DNA of 64,000 nt from CAIODY01 sp046051225 (GTDB lineage: Bacteria > Bacteroidota > Bacteroidia > Chitinophagales > CAIODY01). Position numbers and translations under genes: made by a program. The stretch is from assembly GCA_046051225.1 (NCBI GenBank), contig JBJOOR010000013.1, positions 1 through 64,000 on the forward strand. Direction: 5' to 3'. The notes under the pieces were generated by a model that was given only the letters and a program-made list of their open reading frames with translations, ran no database searches and was not told the origin of the DNA. Shown here piece by piece: positions 51,668-60,067 of this stretch. Numbering within the stretch: the first letter of the stretch is position 1; each line of letters starts with the position of its first letter.

Positions 51668-52720
51668 TTAGCAGTTTATGAATTCGCTAAACTTTCGTTT
51701 TTTATTGATAAAATATTCCCACACCACACTTCTATTATAATACCCTGTTTGATTGGGATAAAATGAATCGTGATAAAACACATTCATTTTTTTCATTTTA
51801 TACTTAATAGAAATTAAAGACGGTAATAAAAAATAAAACATATAATGCGCTTTTATTACAGCCCAAGCATCTTTGTATTTACCAGCCGAAAGTGCTTTAC
51901 ATGCTGCAATTGCATCAATCAATGTTCGTTTAATAAATATATAGGGAAGCCTTTGCCAAGGCAAATTTTTAAACAATAAAAATAATGAGTTACGAAAATT
52001 AAGGTATGTTTTTTTAGGATTGCCTTGTGGCAACATACCACCGCCTACATGATATACATGCGATGCCGAGCAATACCCAATTGTATAACCAGCATTGCGC
52101 AGGCGCCAACATAAATCTACTTCTTCCTGATGTGCAAAAAACAATTCATCTAAACCGCCAACTTGATGAAATGCTTTTGCCTTTACAAACAAGCATGCAC
52201 CTGTAGCCCAAAAAATTTCAGCATTATCATCGTATTGATGAATGTCTTCTTCAATGGTATCAAATATTCGCCCACGGCAAAATAAAAAACCATTTTTATC
52301 AATAAATCCGCCTGCTGCGCCAGCATATTCAAAACTATTTTTTTTATAGAATGAATTAATTTTAGGTTGAGCGGCAGCCATATTTTGATGGCTTTCCATA
52401 TATTCAATTACAGGTGTAATCCAATTTTCGGTAACTTCTACATCGCTGTTTAGCAATATATAATAATCGGCTTCTACCCTATTTAATATTTGTTGATAGC
52501 CGCCAGCAAATCCTAAATTGCAATCATTTTGCAAAATTTTTATGGTAGGATAATTAATTTGAAGAAATGAAATGCTATCATCAGTTGAAGCATTATCGCC
52601 TACAACAATAGATAAATTGGGGCATTGGTGCTGCATTACACTAGGTAAAAATTGTTGAAGCCAATGCTTTCCATTCCAATTTAAAATAACTACGGCTACT
52701 GATGGGTAATTTGTTAACAT
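51668..52720 (-). CDS. Family 2 glycosyltransferase
   Basis: A GT-A-fold glycosyltransferase. VAVVILNWNGKHWL at the N-terminus, VVGDNASTDDSISFL, the metal-site region YYILLNSDVEVTENW and HQEEVDLCWRLRNAGY match the rhamnosyl/N-acetylglucosaminyl GT2 group. The C-terminal ~90 residues contain hydrophobic stretches that may associate with the membrane. It probably adds a sugar to a lipid-linked glycan. A perfect -7 box at 52730-52737 lies only 9 bp before the ATG, implying a nearly leaderless transcript. Confidence 0.92.
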   Translation of the reverse strand: MLTNYPSVAVVILNWNGKHWLQQFLPSVMQHQCPNLSIVVGDNASTDDSISFLQINYPTIKILQNDCNLGFAGGYQQILNRVEADYYILLNSDVEVTENWITPVIEYMESHQNMAAAQPKINSFYKKNSFEYAGAAGGFIDKNGFLFCRGRIFDTIEEDIHQYDDNAEIFWATGACLFVKAKAFHQVGGLDELFFAHQEEVDLCWRLRNAGYTIGYCSASHVYHVGGGMLPQGNPKKTYLNFRNSLFLLFKNLPWQRLPYIFIKRTLIDAIAACKALSAGKYKDAWAVIKAHYMFYFLLPSLISIKYKMKKMNVFYHDSFYPNQTGYYNRSVVWEYFINKKRKFSEFINC

Positions 52721-52729
52721 GAAGTTTTA

Positions 52730-52737
52730 CAAAAATA
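52730..52737 (-). promoter_or_regulatory. Bacteroidota -7 promoter box (TATTTTTG), very close to the GT2 start
   Basis: Perfect TAnnTTTG on the minus strand ending 9 bp before the GT2 ATG. If used, the 5' untranslated region would be only a few bases. Confidence 0.45.
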
Positions 52738-52793
52738 GAAATTCAAATAAAATTTTTGCAATATCTTTAGCCAATAATAATTAAATATCAAAA

Positions 52794-53297
52794 ATGAAAT
52801 CAACTCAAAATTCAGTTGTAAAAATCAGTTATCAATTGCGTACCGAAGTAAATGGCCCTATTGTAGATGAAGCCAATATCGAACGCCCATTTTCTTTTTT
52901 ATTAGGCCATCACAATGTATTGCCAAAATTTGAACAAGCCTTAACCGATGTGCAACAAGGCGATACGTTTGAATTTACATTAACTGCCGAAGAAGGCTAT
53001 GGAGTTCATAATCCCGAATCTATTGTAGAATTAGACATGAATATGTTTGCCAATGAAAAAGGCGAAATAGAACAAGATATAATTGCTATTGGCAATATGA
53101 TACCGTTGCAGGATAACGAAGGAAACCGCTATCAAGGCACTATTAAAGCTCATTATGATGCTAAAGTATTAGTAGATATGAATCATCCAATGGCTGGCAA
53201 AACATTATATTTTAGTGGTAGTGTATTAGAAGTACGAGTTGCTACCGATGAAGAATTAGAACATGGTCATGTTCATGATGGCACTCATCATCATTAA
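52794..53297 (+). CDS. slyD: FKBP-type peptidyl-prolyl cis-trans isomerase, SlyD-like
   Basis: A folding helper that isomerises prolyl bonds and may handle nickel. The SlyD pattern is clear: an N-terminal FKBP half (ISYQLRT...PFSFLLGHHNVLPKFEQAL), the inserted chaperone flap (VELDMNMFANEKGEIEQDIIAIGNMIPL), then the returning FKBP strands (MNHPMAGKTLYFSGSVLEVR). The C-terminus is a short histidine-rich tail (HGHVHDGTHHH), a likely metal site. The length of 167 residues is typical. A strong terminator follows. Confidence 0.94.
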   Translation: MKSTQNSVVKISYQLRTEVNGPIVDEANIERPFSFLLGHHNVLPKFEQALTDVQQGDTFEFTLTAEEGYGVHNPESIVELDMNMFANEKGEIEQDIIAIGNMIPLQDNEGNRYQGTIKAHYDAKVLVDMNHPMAGKTLYFSGSVLEVRVATDEELEHGHVHDGTHHH

Positions 53298-53310
53298 TTT
53301 ATTTCGTATT

Positions 53311-53346
53311 AAAAAATGGATTTACTTTTCAGTAAATCCATTTTTT
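53311..53346 (+). terminator. Intrinsic terminator after slyD
   Basis: A perfect 16-bp stem (53311-53326 with 53331-53346), a 4-nt TTTC loop and a terminal T-tract. The stem core is ATGGATTTACT. Confidence 0.88.
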
Positions 53347-53386
53347 ATTTTAATGAACTATTCAGCAAATTCACTTCCATTAAAAA

Positions 53387-53417
53387 TTTGTAATTCCGTT
53401 TGATAGCCTTATTTTTG
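53387..53417 (+). promoter_or_regulatory. Bacteroidota promoter for mdh (TTTG-N19-TATTTTTG)
   Basis: A -33 TTTG at 53387-53390 and a perfect -7 box at 53410-53417, spaced 19 bp apart, 45 bp before the mdh ATG. This is the best match to the phylum consensus in the window. Confidence 0.7.
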
Positions 53418-53462
53418 CAAATCATTTTTTTAATCCATTAATTTAAAAATCACACAATTATC

Positions 53463-54407
53463 ATGAAAGTAACCGTAATTGGCGCTGGCAATGTAGGCGC
53501 TACCTGTGCAAACGTATTAGTTCATAAAGATTTTTTACAAGAAGTAGTTTTGCTTGATATTAAAGAAGGTACAGCCGAGGGCAAAGCATTAGATATTTGG
53601 CAAAGTGCTGCTATCGAAAATTATTCATCAACAAGTATTGGTGTTACTAATGATTATGCTGCATCTGCCAATTCGGATGTAGTGGTTATTACATCGGGTT
53701 TGCCACGTAAGCCGGGTATGAGCCGTGACGATTTAATTTCAACCAATGCAGCCATTGTAAGCGGTGTTACGGATAATGTATTGAAACATTCACCTAATGC
53801 AATTATCATAGTGGTTTCGAACCCATTAGATGTGATGACTTATTGCGCTTTTCTATCTGCTAAAGTAGATAGCAAAAAAGTATTTGGTATGGCTGGTATT
53901 TTAGATACTGCACGTTACAAAGCATTTTTAGCTACCGAATTAAAAGTATCACCAAAAGATATTCAAGCAGTATTAATGGGTGGTCATGGCGATACAATGG
54001 TTCCATTGCCACGTTATACTACTGTTGGCGGTATTCCTGTAACTGAATTAATTAGCAAAGAAAAATTAGATGCTATTATTCAACGTACAAAATCGGGTGG
54101 TGGCGAAATAGTAAACTTATTAGGCACGTCAGCTTGGTATGCACCAGGTGCTGCTGCTGCGCAAATGGTTGAAGCTATTTGCAAAAATGAAAATAGAATT
54201 TTTCCTTGTTGTGCTTGGCTTACAGGCGAATATGGTATGAAAAATATTTATTTAGGTGTGCCTGTTAAATTAGGCAAAAATGGCATCGAACAAATTATTG
54301 AACTACAATTAAATGCTGACGAGAAAAAATTATTAGAAGATTCGGCAGTTGCAGTTCGTGATGTAATGGGCGCATTAGATAAAATGCGTTCGGCTACTAC
54401 AGCATAA
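53463..54407 (+). CDS. mdh: Malate dehydrogenase (NAD)
   Basis: Oxidises malate to oxaloacetate in the TCA cycle. The dinucleotide motif GAGNVGATCA is at residues 7-16. The substrate-specificity arginine is Arg82 in GLPRKPGMSR, and the catalytic pair is Asp148 (ILDTARYKAFLA) and His175 (MGGHGDTMVPL). The length of 314 residues matches the LDH-like malate dehydrogenases of Bacteroidota. It is monocistronic, with a consensus promoter upstream and a perfect hairpin terminator downstream. Confidence 0.97.
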   Translation: MKVTVIGAGNVGATCANVLVHKDFLQEVVLLDIKEGTAEGKALDIWQSAAIENYSSTSIGVTNDYAASANSDVVVITSGLPRKPGMSRDDLISTNAAIVSGVTDNVLKHSPNAIIIVVSNPLDVMTYCAFLSAKVDSKKVFGMAGILDTARYKAFLATELKVSPKDIQAVLMGGHGDTMVPLPRYTTVGGIPVTELISKEKLDAIIQRTKSGGGEIVNLLGTSAWYAPGAAAAQMVEAICKNENRIFPCCAWLTGEYGMKNIYLGVPVKLGKNGIEQIIELQLNADEKKLLEDSAVAVRDVMGALDKMRSATTA

Positions 54408-54422
54408 ATATCTTTTATCTCA

Positions 54423-54459
54423 AACAAAAAGCCGAATCAATTTGATTCGGCTTTTTGTT
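54423..54459 (+). terminator. Intrinsic terminator after mdh
   Basis: Nearly perfect palindrome: AACAAAAAGCCGAATCAA (54423-54440) pairs with the 18 bases at 54442-54459. The GC core is GCCGAATC, with A-tract and T-tract flanks, so it could work in both directions. Confidence 0.88.
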
Positions 54460-54575
54460 ATAAAATCATTTGCATTGATTTTCAATTCACTCCTCATTTT
54501 ACGTTAAACCACGTAGTTGCAATTTGAATTGTGCTGTTTAAATTTGGCTCGTTAATCTCATAAACCACAACCACT

Positions 54576-55814
54576 TTGCTAACTATTCTTATCACTGCTT
54601 ATGCTGTAAATCCTTACAAAGGTTCGGAAGATGGATTGGGCTGGAACTATGTGTTTCAGGCTGCTCGAAGCAATAAAGTAATTGCTATTACTCGTAAAAA
54701 TAATCGTGAACATATCGAAAAATTTCAAAGCTTACATCCACAATTTAATGATGTTTATAGCAATATGAAATTTCTGTATTTCGATTGGCCAAAGTGGTTA
54801 ATCTTTTGGAAAAAAGGCCCTTTGTTGGCTATGATTTATTACTATTTCTGGCAACTGAATTTGGTTTATTTTATCCGCAAACAAAAACTACAATTTGATA
54901 TCGTTCATAATTTAACATTTGTAACCGATTGGGCTCCATCATTTTTATGGATGCTCCGAAAGCCTTTTGTATGGGGTCCTGTATCGCATCACGAAAAAAT
55001 TCCGAAGAATTTTATTTTACCCATTTATGGTTTTAAAGCCTATTTAATGGATAGATATTTATGGTTAATTAAAAATATATTTTGGAAACTTGACCCATTT
55101 TTAAAACTTACATCAAAACATGCTGATGTAGTTATTTGCGCCAATTCATCTACCTTAAAAAGATTGCATTTAAAACCATCGCAAGTTTTTGATATGCGTT
55201 CAATAGCGTCCGAAAAGCCTGATTTATCGAGCATTGTAGCCAATGATAAGTTTCTTGTTTTTTCGGCTGGTAGATTTGTACCATTAAAAGGTTTTGATAT
55301 TACGCTTCGTGCATTTGCAAAATTTTATCATCAATTAAATGATGATGAAAAGCAAAAAGTAGAATTAAAAATTGTAGGCAAAGGTCCATTCGAAAACTTG
55401 ATGAACAGCATTATTAAAGAAGAAAAAATTGAACAAGCTGTTGAAATAATTCAATGGATTCAGCAACACGAAATGGCAAATTTTTACAAGCAAAGTAGTG
55501 TGTTTTTATTTCCATCACACGAAGGCGCAGGCGTAGTAGTAGCCGAAGCTTTAAGCTATGCTTTACCAGTTATTTGTTTTAATAATTATGGGCCAGGATG
55601 CATCACACCAACAGATTCGAAAATGAAAATTGAATACGATACTTATGAAAAAAATGTAACTGAATTTGCAGAAAAATTAATGCAGCTTTTTAAAAATAAA
55701 GAATTGTTGATAGCCGAACGCAAATTGGCATTACATCATTTTGATACCACATTAGATTGGAATACTCGAAACGAAAAGCTAAGTGAAATTTACAATAAAT
55801 TGATTGAAAAATAA
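54576..55814 (+). CDS. Glycosyltransferase family 4-type, TTG start
   Basis: A GT-B glycosyltransferase. The N-terminus ILITAYAVNPYKGSEDGLGWNYV and the nucleotide-sugar region FLFPSHEGAGVVVAEALSYALPVI, with its E-x7-E motif, are typical of GT4. It probably acts on a lipid-linked polysaccharide at the inner membrane. The start codon is TTG (54576): an in-frame stop lies at 54561-54563 and no ATG or GTG occurs before the conserved ILITAYA strand. It begins the rightward glycosyltransferase series. The 168-bp gap upstream holds the mdh terminator. Confidence 0.9.
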   Translation: MLTILITAYAVNPYKGSEDGLGWNYVFQAARSNKVIAITRKNNREHIEKFQSLHPQFNDVYSNMKFLYFDWPKWLIFWKKGPLLAMIYYYFWQLNLVYFIRKQKLQFDIVHNLTFVTDWAPSFLWMLRKPFVWGPVSHHEKIPKNFILPIYGFKAYLMDRYLWLIKNIFWKLDPFLKLTSKHADVVICANSSTLKRLHLKPSQVFDMRSIASEKPDLSSIVANDKFLVFSAGRFVPLKGFDITLRAFAKFYHQLNDDEKQKVELKIVGKGPFENLMNSIIKEEKIEQAVEIIQWIQQHEMANFYKQSSVFLFPSHEGAGVVVAEALSYALPVICFNNYGPGCITPTDSKMKIEYDTYEKNVTEFAEKLMQLFKNKELLIAERKLALHHFDTTLDWNTRNEKLSEIYNKLIEK

Positions 55815-55929
55815 GCCGCATAGTTCCGAATTATTCAATGCATCGAGATAAAATATTCGAAACTTTGCGTTGTATTTTCCTTGCGTCTTTGAGGTGAAAA
55901 CAAAATTGATTTCAAAAAAAAAGTAAAAC
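55815..55929. repeat. Intergenic dispersed-repeat fragments
   Basis: Contains CATAGTTCCGAATT (about 55824-55837), identical to the complement of 31138-31151, followed by AAACTTTGCGTTGTATTTTC and a CTTGCGTCTTTGAGGTGAAA segment (to about 55900), resembling the CACAAAG-type elements at 31083. It separates two glycosyltransferase genes. Confidence 0.5.
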
Positions 55930-57045
55930 ATGAAAAGTAAAACTGGAAAAAATAAATTAGTAGCCGTTCATTTATTAAATGATTATAGCGGCAGCCCATT
56001 GATATTAAGCAATGTGTTGAAAACCTCTGTGAAGAATGGTTACAGAACTCATCTGTGTAGTTGCTTTAGCAAACAAAAAGGGTTTTTGAGCGATTTGGTA
56101 GGCGTAATAAATCATCCACAATCGTATCAATGGAGCCCAAACAGATGGCTAACTTTAGCTTATTATTTATACAATCAATTCAAACTTTTTTTACGATTGA
56201 TAATTGTATTAAAGAAAAATGATTTGGTGTATATCAATTCCATTCTGCCTTTTGGGGCTGCATTTGCTGGTAAAGTTTGTAATTGTCATGTGGTGTATCA
56301 TGTGCATGAAGTATCTATCAAACCGCCCATGTTAAAAAAGTTTTTATTGTGGATGGTACAATGGTGTGCTGATGAATGCATTTATGTTTCCAATTTTTTA
56401 CAAGAACAAACACATATTAATACACCGCATCAAGTAATCTACAATACGCTTTCAGATGATTTTATTGCAAAATGTAATGACACAAAAGCTACTGAAAAAT
56501 TTGATTCATCAAAACCATTTACGGTAATGATGGCTTGTTCGATGAAAAAATATAAAGGCGTTTTTCAGTTTATTGAAATAGCCAAGCAATTGCCCAATAT
56601 TTCTTTTCAATTAATTTTAAATGCAAAAAATGAAGAGATAAATTTATTTTTTGCAGATACAACAATTCCTGAAAATGTAAAATTATTTGAAGCCAATCCC
56701 AATCTTCATCCTCAATATTTTAATGCTGATGTAGTAATGAATTTAAGCCTGCCCGATGAATGGCTTGAAACCTTTGGTATGACTATATTAGAAGCTATGC
56801 AATATGGCAAGCCTGTAATTGTGCCACCTGTAGGCGGTGTAACCGAATTGGTTGAAAATAATATAAACGGTTTCAGAATTGATAGCCATAAAGTGGATGA
56901 AGTGGTAAAAGCACTTCAACTACTAAGCACCGATAAAAATTTATACCAAAAATTTAGCGAAGCTTCATTGCAAAAAGCTTCCGAGTTTTCTAATCAACAA
57001 TTTGAGTTAACAATTGGTCAGTTGCTTTATAGATTTATCCCTTAA
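55930..57045 (+). CDS. Glycosyltransferase family 4-type
   Basis: A GT-B glycosyltransferase of 371 residues. The N-terminal domain starts LVAVHLLNDYSGSPLILSNVL. The donor-binding domain has FTVMMACSMKKYKGVFQFIEIAKQL and the E-x7-E motif in EWLETFGMTILEAMQYGKPVIVPPVGG. A hydrophobic stretch (FKLFLRLIIVL) may associate with the membrane. It lies second in the row of GT genes and is likely part of the same surface-glycan pathway. Donor and acceptor sugars are unknown. Confidence 0.92.
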   Translation: MKSKTGKNKLVAVHLLNDYSGSPLILSNVLKTSVKNGYRTHLCSCFSKQKGFLSDLVGVINHPQSYQWSPNRWLTLAYYLYNQFKLFLRLIIVLKKNDLVYINSILPFGAAFAGKVCNCHVVYHVHEVSIKPPMLKKFLLWMVQWCADECIYVSNFLQEQTHINTPHQVIYNTLSDDFIAKCNDTKATEKFDSSKPFTVMMACSMKKYKGVFQFIEIAKQLPNISFQLILNAKNEEINLFFADTTIPENVKLFEANPNLHPQYFNADVVMNLSLPDEWLETFGMTILEAMQYGKPVIVPPVGGVTELVENNINGFRIDSHKVDEVVKALQLLSTDKNLYQKFSEASLQKASEFSNQQFELTIGQLLYRFIP

Positions 57046-57119
57046 AAAAATACGTGTTTTTACCTATATAATTCTGCTATAATGAAAGTAGATTTGGAAC
57101 AAGAAAATCACTCATTATT

Positions 57120-58337
57120 ATGGAACAGAAAAAATTAGCTATCATTGGCACAGTAGGCGTACCAGCTTGCTACGGCGGTTTTGAAACCTTAGCCGAACAT
57201 TTGCTGGATAACTTAAGTGATGAATACAAAATTTCGGTGTATTGCAGCGGCAAAAAATACCCTAAAGAAAAACGCATAGCCGAACACAAAGGCGCTAAAT
57301 TAATTTACTTACCATTTGATGCCAATGGCATTAGCAGTATTATTTACGATACTATTTCAATTATTCATGCCATGTTTACCGCCGATGTATTAATGGTATT
57401 GGGCGTTGCAGGAGCTTGGATGTTTCCGTTTGTAAGATTATTTACTAATAAAAAAATTATAGTTTCGATTGATGGCATTGAATGGAAACGTAGCAAATGG
57501 AATAGAATGGCTCGTTGGTATTTATGGTGGGCTGAAGGTATTGCAGTTCGTTTTTCGCATGCTGATATTTCGGATAATGAATCGATACAAGATTATACAG
57601 CCCGTAGATATGGTTCGTTGAGCAATGTAATTGAATATGGCGCCGATCATACCATGAGTGTAGCCATTACAAATGAAGCTAAAAAAGAATATGCATTTTT
57701 AAATAATGATTACGCATTTAAAGTTTGCAGAATTGAACCCGAAAATAATGTTCATGTAGTAATTGATGCATTTTCGAAATGCGAAATTCCGTTGGTAATT
57801 GTTGGTAATTGGAATAATAGCGATTATGGTAAATCATTGCGCAGCAAATTTTCATCTTTTAAAAATATTCATTTATTAGATCCTATTTACAATCAAGAAA
57901 AATTAGATATGCTTCGTGGCAATTGCAGTTTGTATGTACATGGGCATAGTGCTGGTGGCACAAATCCATCATTGGTTGAAGCTATGGCATTGGGCTTACC
58001 CATTTTTTCGTACGATGTAAGTTATAATAGAACTACAACCGAAGGCAAAGCCAAATACTTTTCTAACACTGAACAGTTATTAAATCTGTTGCAAACAAAT
58101 TCGAAAGAATCGCTAGCAGAAATGGGCGCATTAATGAAACGCATAGCAGGCATACGATATACATGGGTAGCCATTTGCCGCAAATACAATTACCTGATTC
58201 ATTCGGTATCAAAAGTGAAATATAAAAATGGAATTGATTCGTCGTATAGTCATTTGCGCCGTGAAGATTTAGCCTTGTATAATTTAGAACATTTGAAATT
58301 TGCTGATATGTTTTACCAAAAACGAAAATCAGCCTAA
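57120..58337 (+). CDS. DUF1972-type glycosyltransferase (rhamnosyltransferase-like)
   Basis: A GT-B enzyme with the N-terminal DUF1972 signature AIIGTVGVPACYGGFETLAEHL and the segment VSIDGIEWKRSKWN, as in rhamnosyl-chain-initiating or extending transferases of EPS loci. The C-terminal donor domain contains GHSAGGTNPSLVEAMALGLPIF. The length of 405 residues is normal. It begins 74 bp after the previous GT and is followed 32 bp later by the WecA-like gene, so the two are probably cotranscribed. Confidence 0.93.
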   Translation: MEQKKLAIIGTVGVPACYGGFETLAEHLLDNLSDEYKISVYCSGKKYPKEKRIAEHKGAKLIYLPFDANGISSIIYDTISIIHAMFTADVLMVLGVAGAWMFPFVRLFTNKKIIVSIDGIEWKRSKWNRMARWYLWWAEGIAVRFSHADISDNESIQDYTARRYGSLSNVIEYGADHTMSVAITNEAKKEYAFLNNDYAFKVCRIEPENNVHVVIDAFSKCEIPLVIVGNWNNSDYGKSLRSKFSSFKNIHLLDPIYNQEKLDMLRGNCSLYVHGHSAGGTNPSLVEAMALGLPIFSYDVSYNRTTTEGKAKYFSNTEQLLNLLQTNSKESLAEMGALMKRIAGIRYTWVAICRKYNYLIHSVSKVKYKNGIDSSYSHLRREDLALYNLEHLKFADMFYQKRKSA

Positions 58338-58369
58338 CGCATTTTTACCTCAATAAACCACTTTTAGTT

Positions 58370-59452
58370 ATGAATAATTTGATTGTTCAGTTAGGATTAA
58401 TTTTTGGGTCAAGCTTTTTATTAAGCTATTTATTTATTAAATTTTTCAGAAAAAATAGCGTAAAATTTGGTTTAATTGATAAGCCAAATCATCGCAAAGT
58501 ACACCTTAATCCTACTCCAGTAATTGGTGGTATTTCGATATTTTTAGCCGTTTTATTTTCAGCATTATTAAGCAAACAATTTTTAGAAATAATTTATAAT
58601 TATCCTCAAGTTTTTGGATGTGCTATTGTAATTGTAATTGTAGCGGTATGGGATGATATGAAAAATTTACCAGCCATATATCGCTTAGTAGTACAACTTC
58701 TTACTGCTTTTGCTATTGCAGCTTCGGGCATTCGTATCACATCATTTAATGGCATTTTTGGTATTTTCGAATTATCAGAATGGATGCAATATTTAGTTAC
58801 AATTATCTTCTTAGCTTTTGCTACCAATGCTTTTAATTTAATGGATGGTGTGGATGGATTATTGGGAAGTATAGCATTTATCAATTTTGGTGTTTTAAGT
58901 ATTATATTTTATAAACTAAAAATTGATTTGTGGATTTTTCCAATGATTGGATTCATGGGTGCATTACTTCAATTTCTTCGAGCTAATTTTTCATCTAAAA
59001 AAATATTTATGGGCGATGCAGGCTCTATGGGTATTGGTTTTTTTATTAATGTAATGGCAATTATTGCGTTGCAAAAAAGTGTAACCTTACCACTCACCAT
59101 TCCTGTTTATCCATTAATTGCAGCACTATTATTTATTCCGTTTATTGATGCGGTAAGGGTTTTTGTAATGCGCATGTCTACTGGCAATTCACCCTTTACA
59201 CCCGACAGAAATCATCTTCATCATTTAACTATGATGGCAGGCTTAAAACATGTGCACATTACTACTTTTATCATTATTTGCCATATATTATTTATTGCTT
59301 TATCTTACTTTTTATCCAATCATATTTCAGTATTGATAGGCATTGTGATATTAGCATTTATATTTTTTGCCATCGTTAAATTTTTATATTTTAATAGAAA
59401 TATGGAAAGTTGGATGAAACGAATAAAGGACATGGAAAACAACGAAGAATAG
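58370..59452 (+). CDS. WecA/MraY-family polyprenyl-phosphate N-acetylhexosamine-1-phosphate transferase
   Basis: An integral membrane enzyme that starts a lipid-linked glycan by moving a GlcNAc-1-phosphate-type unit from UDP onto undecaprenyl phosphate. It has about ten hydrophobic helices. The catalytic motifs are visible: VWDDMKNLP, NAFNLMDGVDGLLGS, FMGDAGSMGIGF and the C-terminal RNHLHHLTMMAG cytoplasmic loop. The length of 360 residues is typical. Its position after three GT genes suggests it primes the polymer they build. Confidence 0.94.
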   Translation: MNNLIVQLGLIFGSSFLLSYLFIKFFRKNSVKFGLIDKPNHRKVHLNPTPVIGGISIFLAVLFSALLSKQFLEIIYNYPQVFGCAIVIVIVAVWDDMKNLPAIYRLVVQLLTAFAIAASGIRITSFNGIFGIFELSEWMQYLVTIIFLAFATNAFNLMDGVDGLLGSIAFINFGVLSIIFYKLKIDLWIFPMIGFMGALLQFLRANFSSKKIFMGDAGSMGIGFFINVMAIIALQKSVTLPLTIPVYPLIAALLFIPFIDAVRVFVMRMSTGNSPFTPDRNHLHHLTMMAGLKHVHITTFIIICHILFIALSYFLSNHISVLIGIVILAFIFFAIVKFLYFNRNMESWMKRIKDMENNEE

Positions 59453-59456
59453 TTTT

Positions 59457-60059
59457 TTATAGACAACCCAATCGCCCTAATTCTGTAATTAATTTGCTTA
59501 CAGGCAACCCCATTACATTATAAAAACAGCCATTAATTTTTTCAATCGCAATTAAGCCAATCCATTCTTGAATGGCATAGCTTCCAGCCTTATCTAATGG
59601 TTTATAATTATCTACATAATAATTTATTTGCTGTTGTGATAATCGCTTAAATACAACTTCTGTTTTTTCGCTAAATACACTTAAAGGTTTTTGGGTTATA
59701 GCATCTAATATGCAAACACCTGTTATTACTGTATGTTGATGTGCTGAAAGTTTTTGCAACATCATTTTTGCATCGTTTAAATCAGTAGGCTTTCCAATAA
59801 TTTCATTATTTAGCAACACAATAGTATCGGCACTTATAATAATGGCATCTTCATTAATAAGTTGTGCTGTAGCCAATGCTTTTTCTTTTGCTAAAGTTTC
59901 GGGTATCCAACTTTTTTCAATTTCGTGGCGTTGCAGCAATTGAGCTATGATAGCGGCTTCATCAACTTCGGTTACTTTTATTTCAAATTCCAATCTTACT
60001 TCTTTCAACAACTGTTGTCTTCGTGGCGAACCACTAGCTAAAATAATTTTTTTTTGCAT
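59457..60059 (-). CDS. maf: Maf-family nucleoside-triphosphate pyrophosphatase
   Basis: Removes non-canonical or excess nucleotides (dTTP/UTP-type pyrophosphatase activity is known for the family). Motifs are ILASGSPRRQQLL at the N-terminus, the AKEKA region, IISADTIVLL, GKP and AGSYAIQEWIGLIAIEKINGCFYNVMGLP, read in two pieces. The length of 200 residues is normal. It is convergent with the WecA-like gene (4-bp gap) and starts 8 bp after the prenyltransferase gene on the same strand. Confidence 0.95.
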   Translation of the reverse strand: MQKKIILASGSPRRQQLLKEVRLEFEIKVTEVDEAAIIAQLLQRHEIEKSWIPETLAKEKALATAQLINEDAIIISADTIVLLNNEIIGKPTDLNDAKMMLQKLSAHQHTVITGVCILDAITQKPLSVFSEKTEVVFKRLSQQQINYYVDNYKPLDKAGSYAIQEWIGLIAIEKINGCFYNVMGLPVSKLITELGRLGCL

Positions 60060-60067
60060 GATTACAT

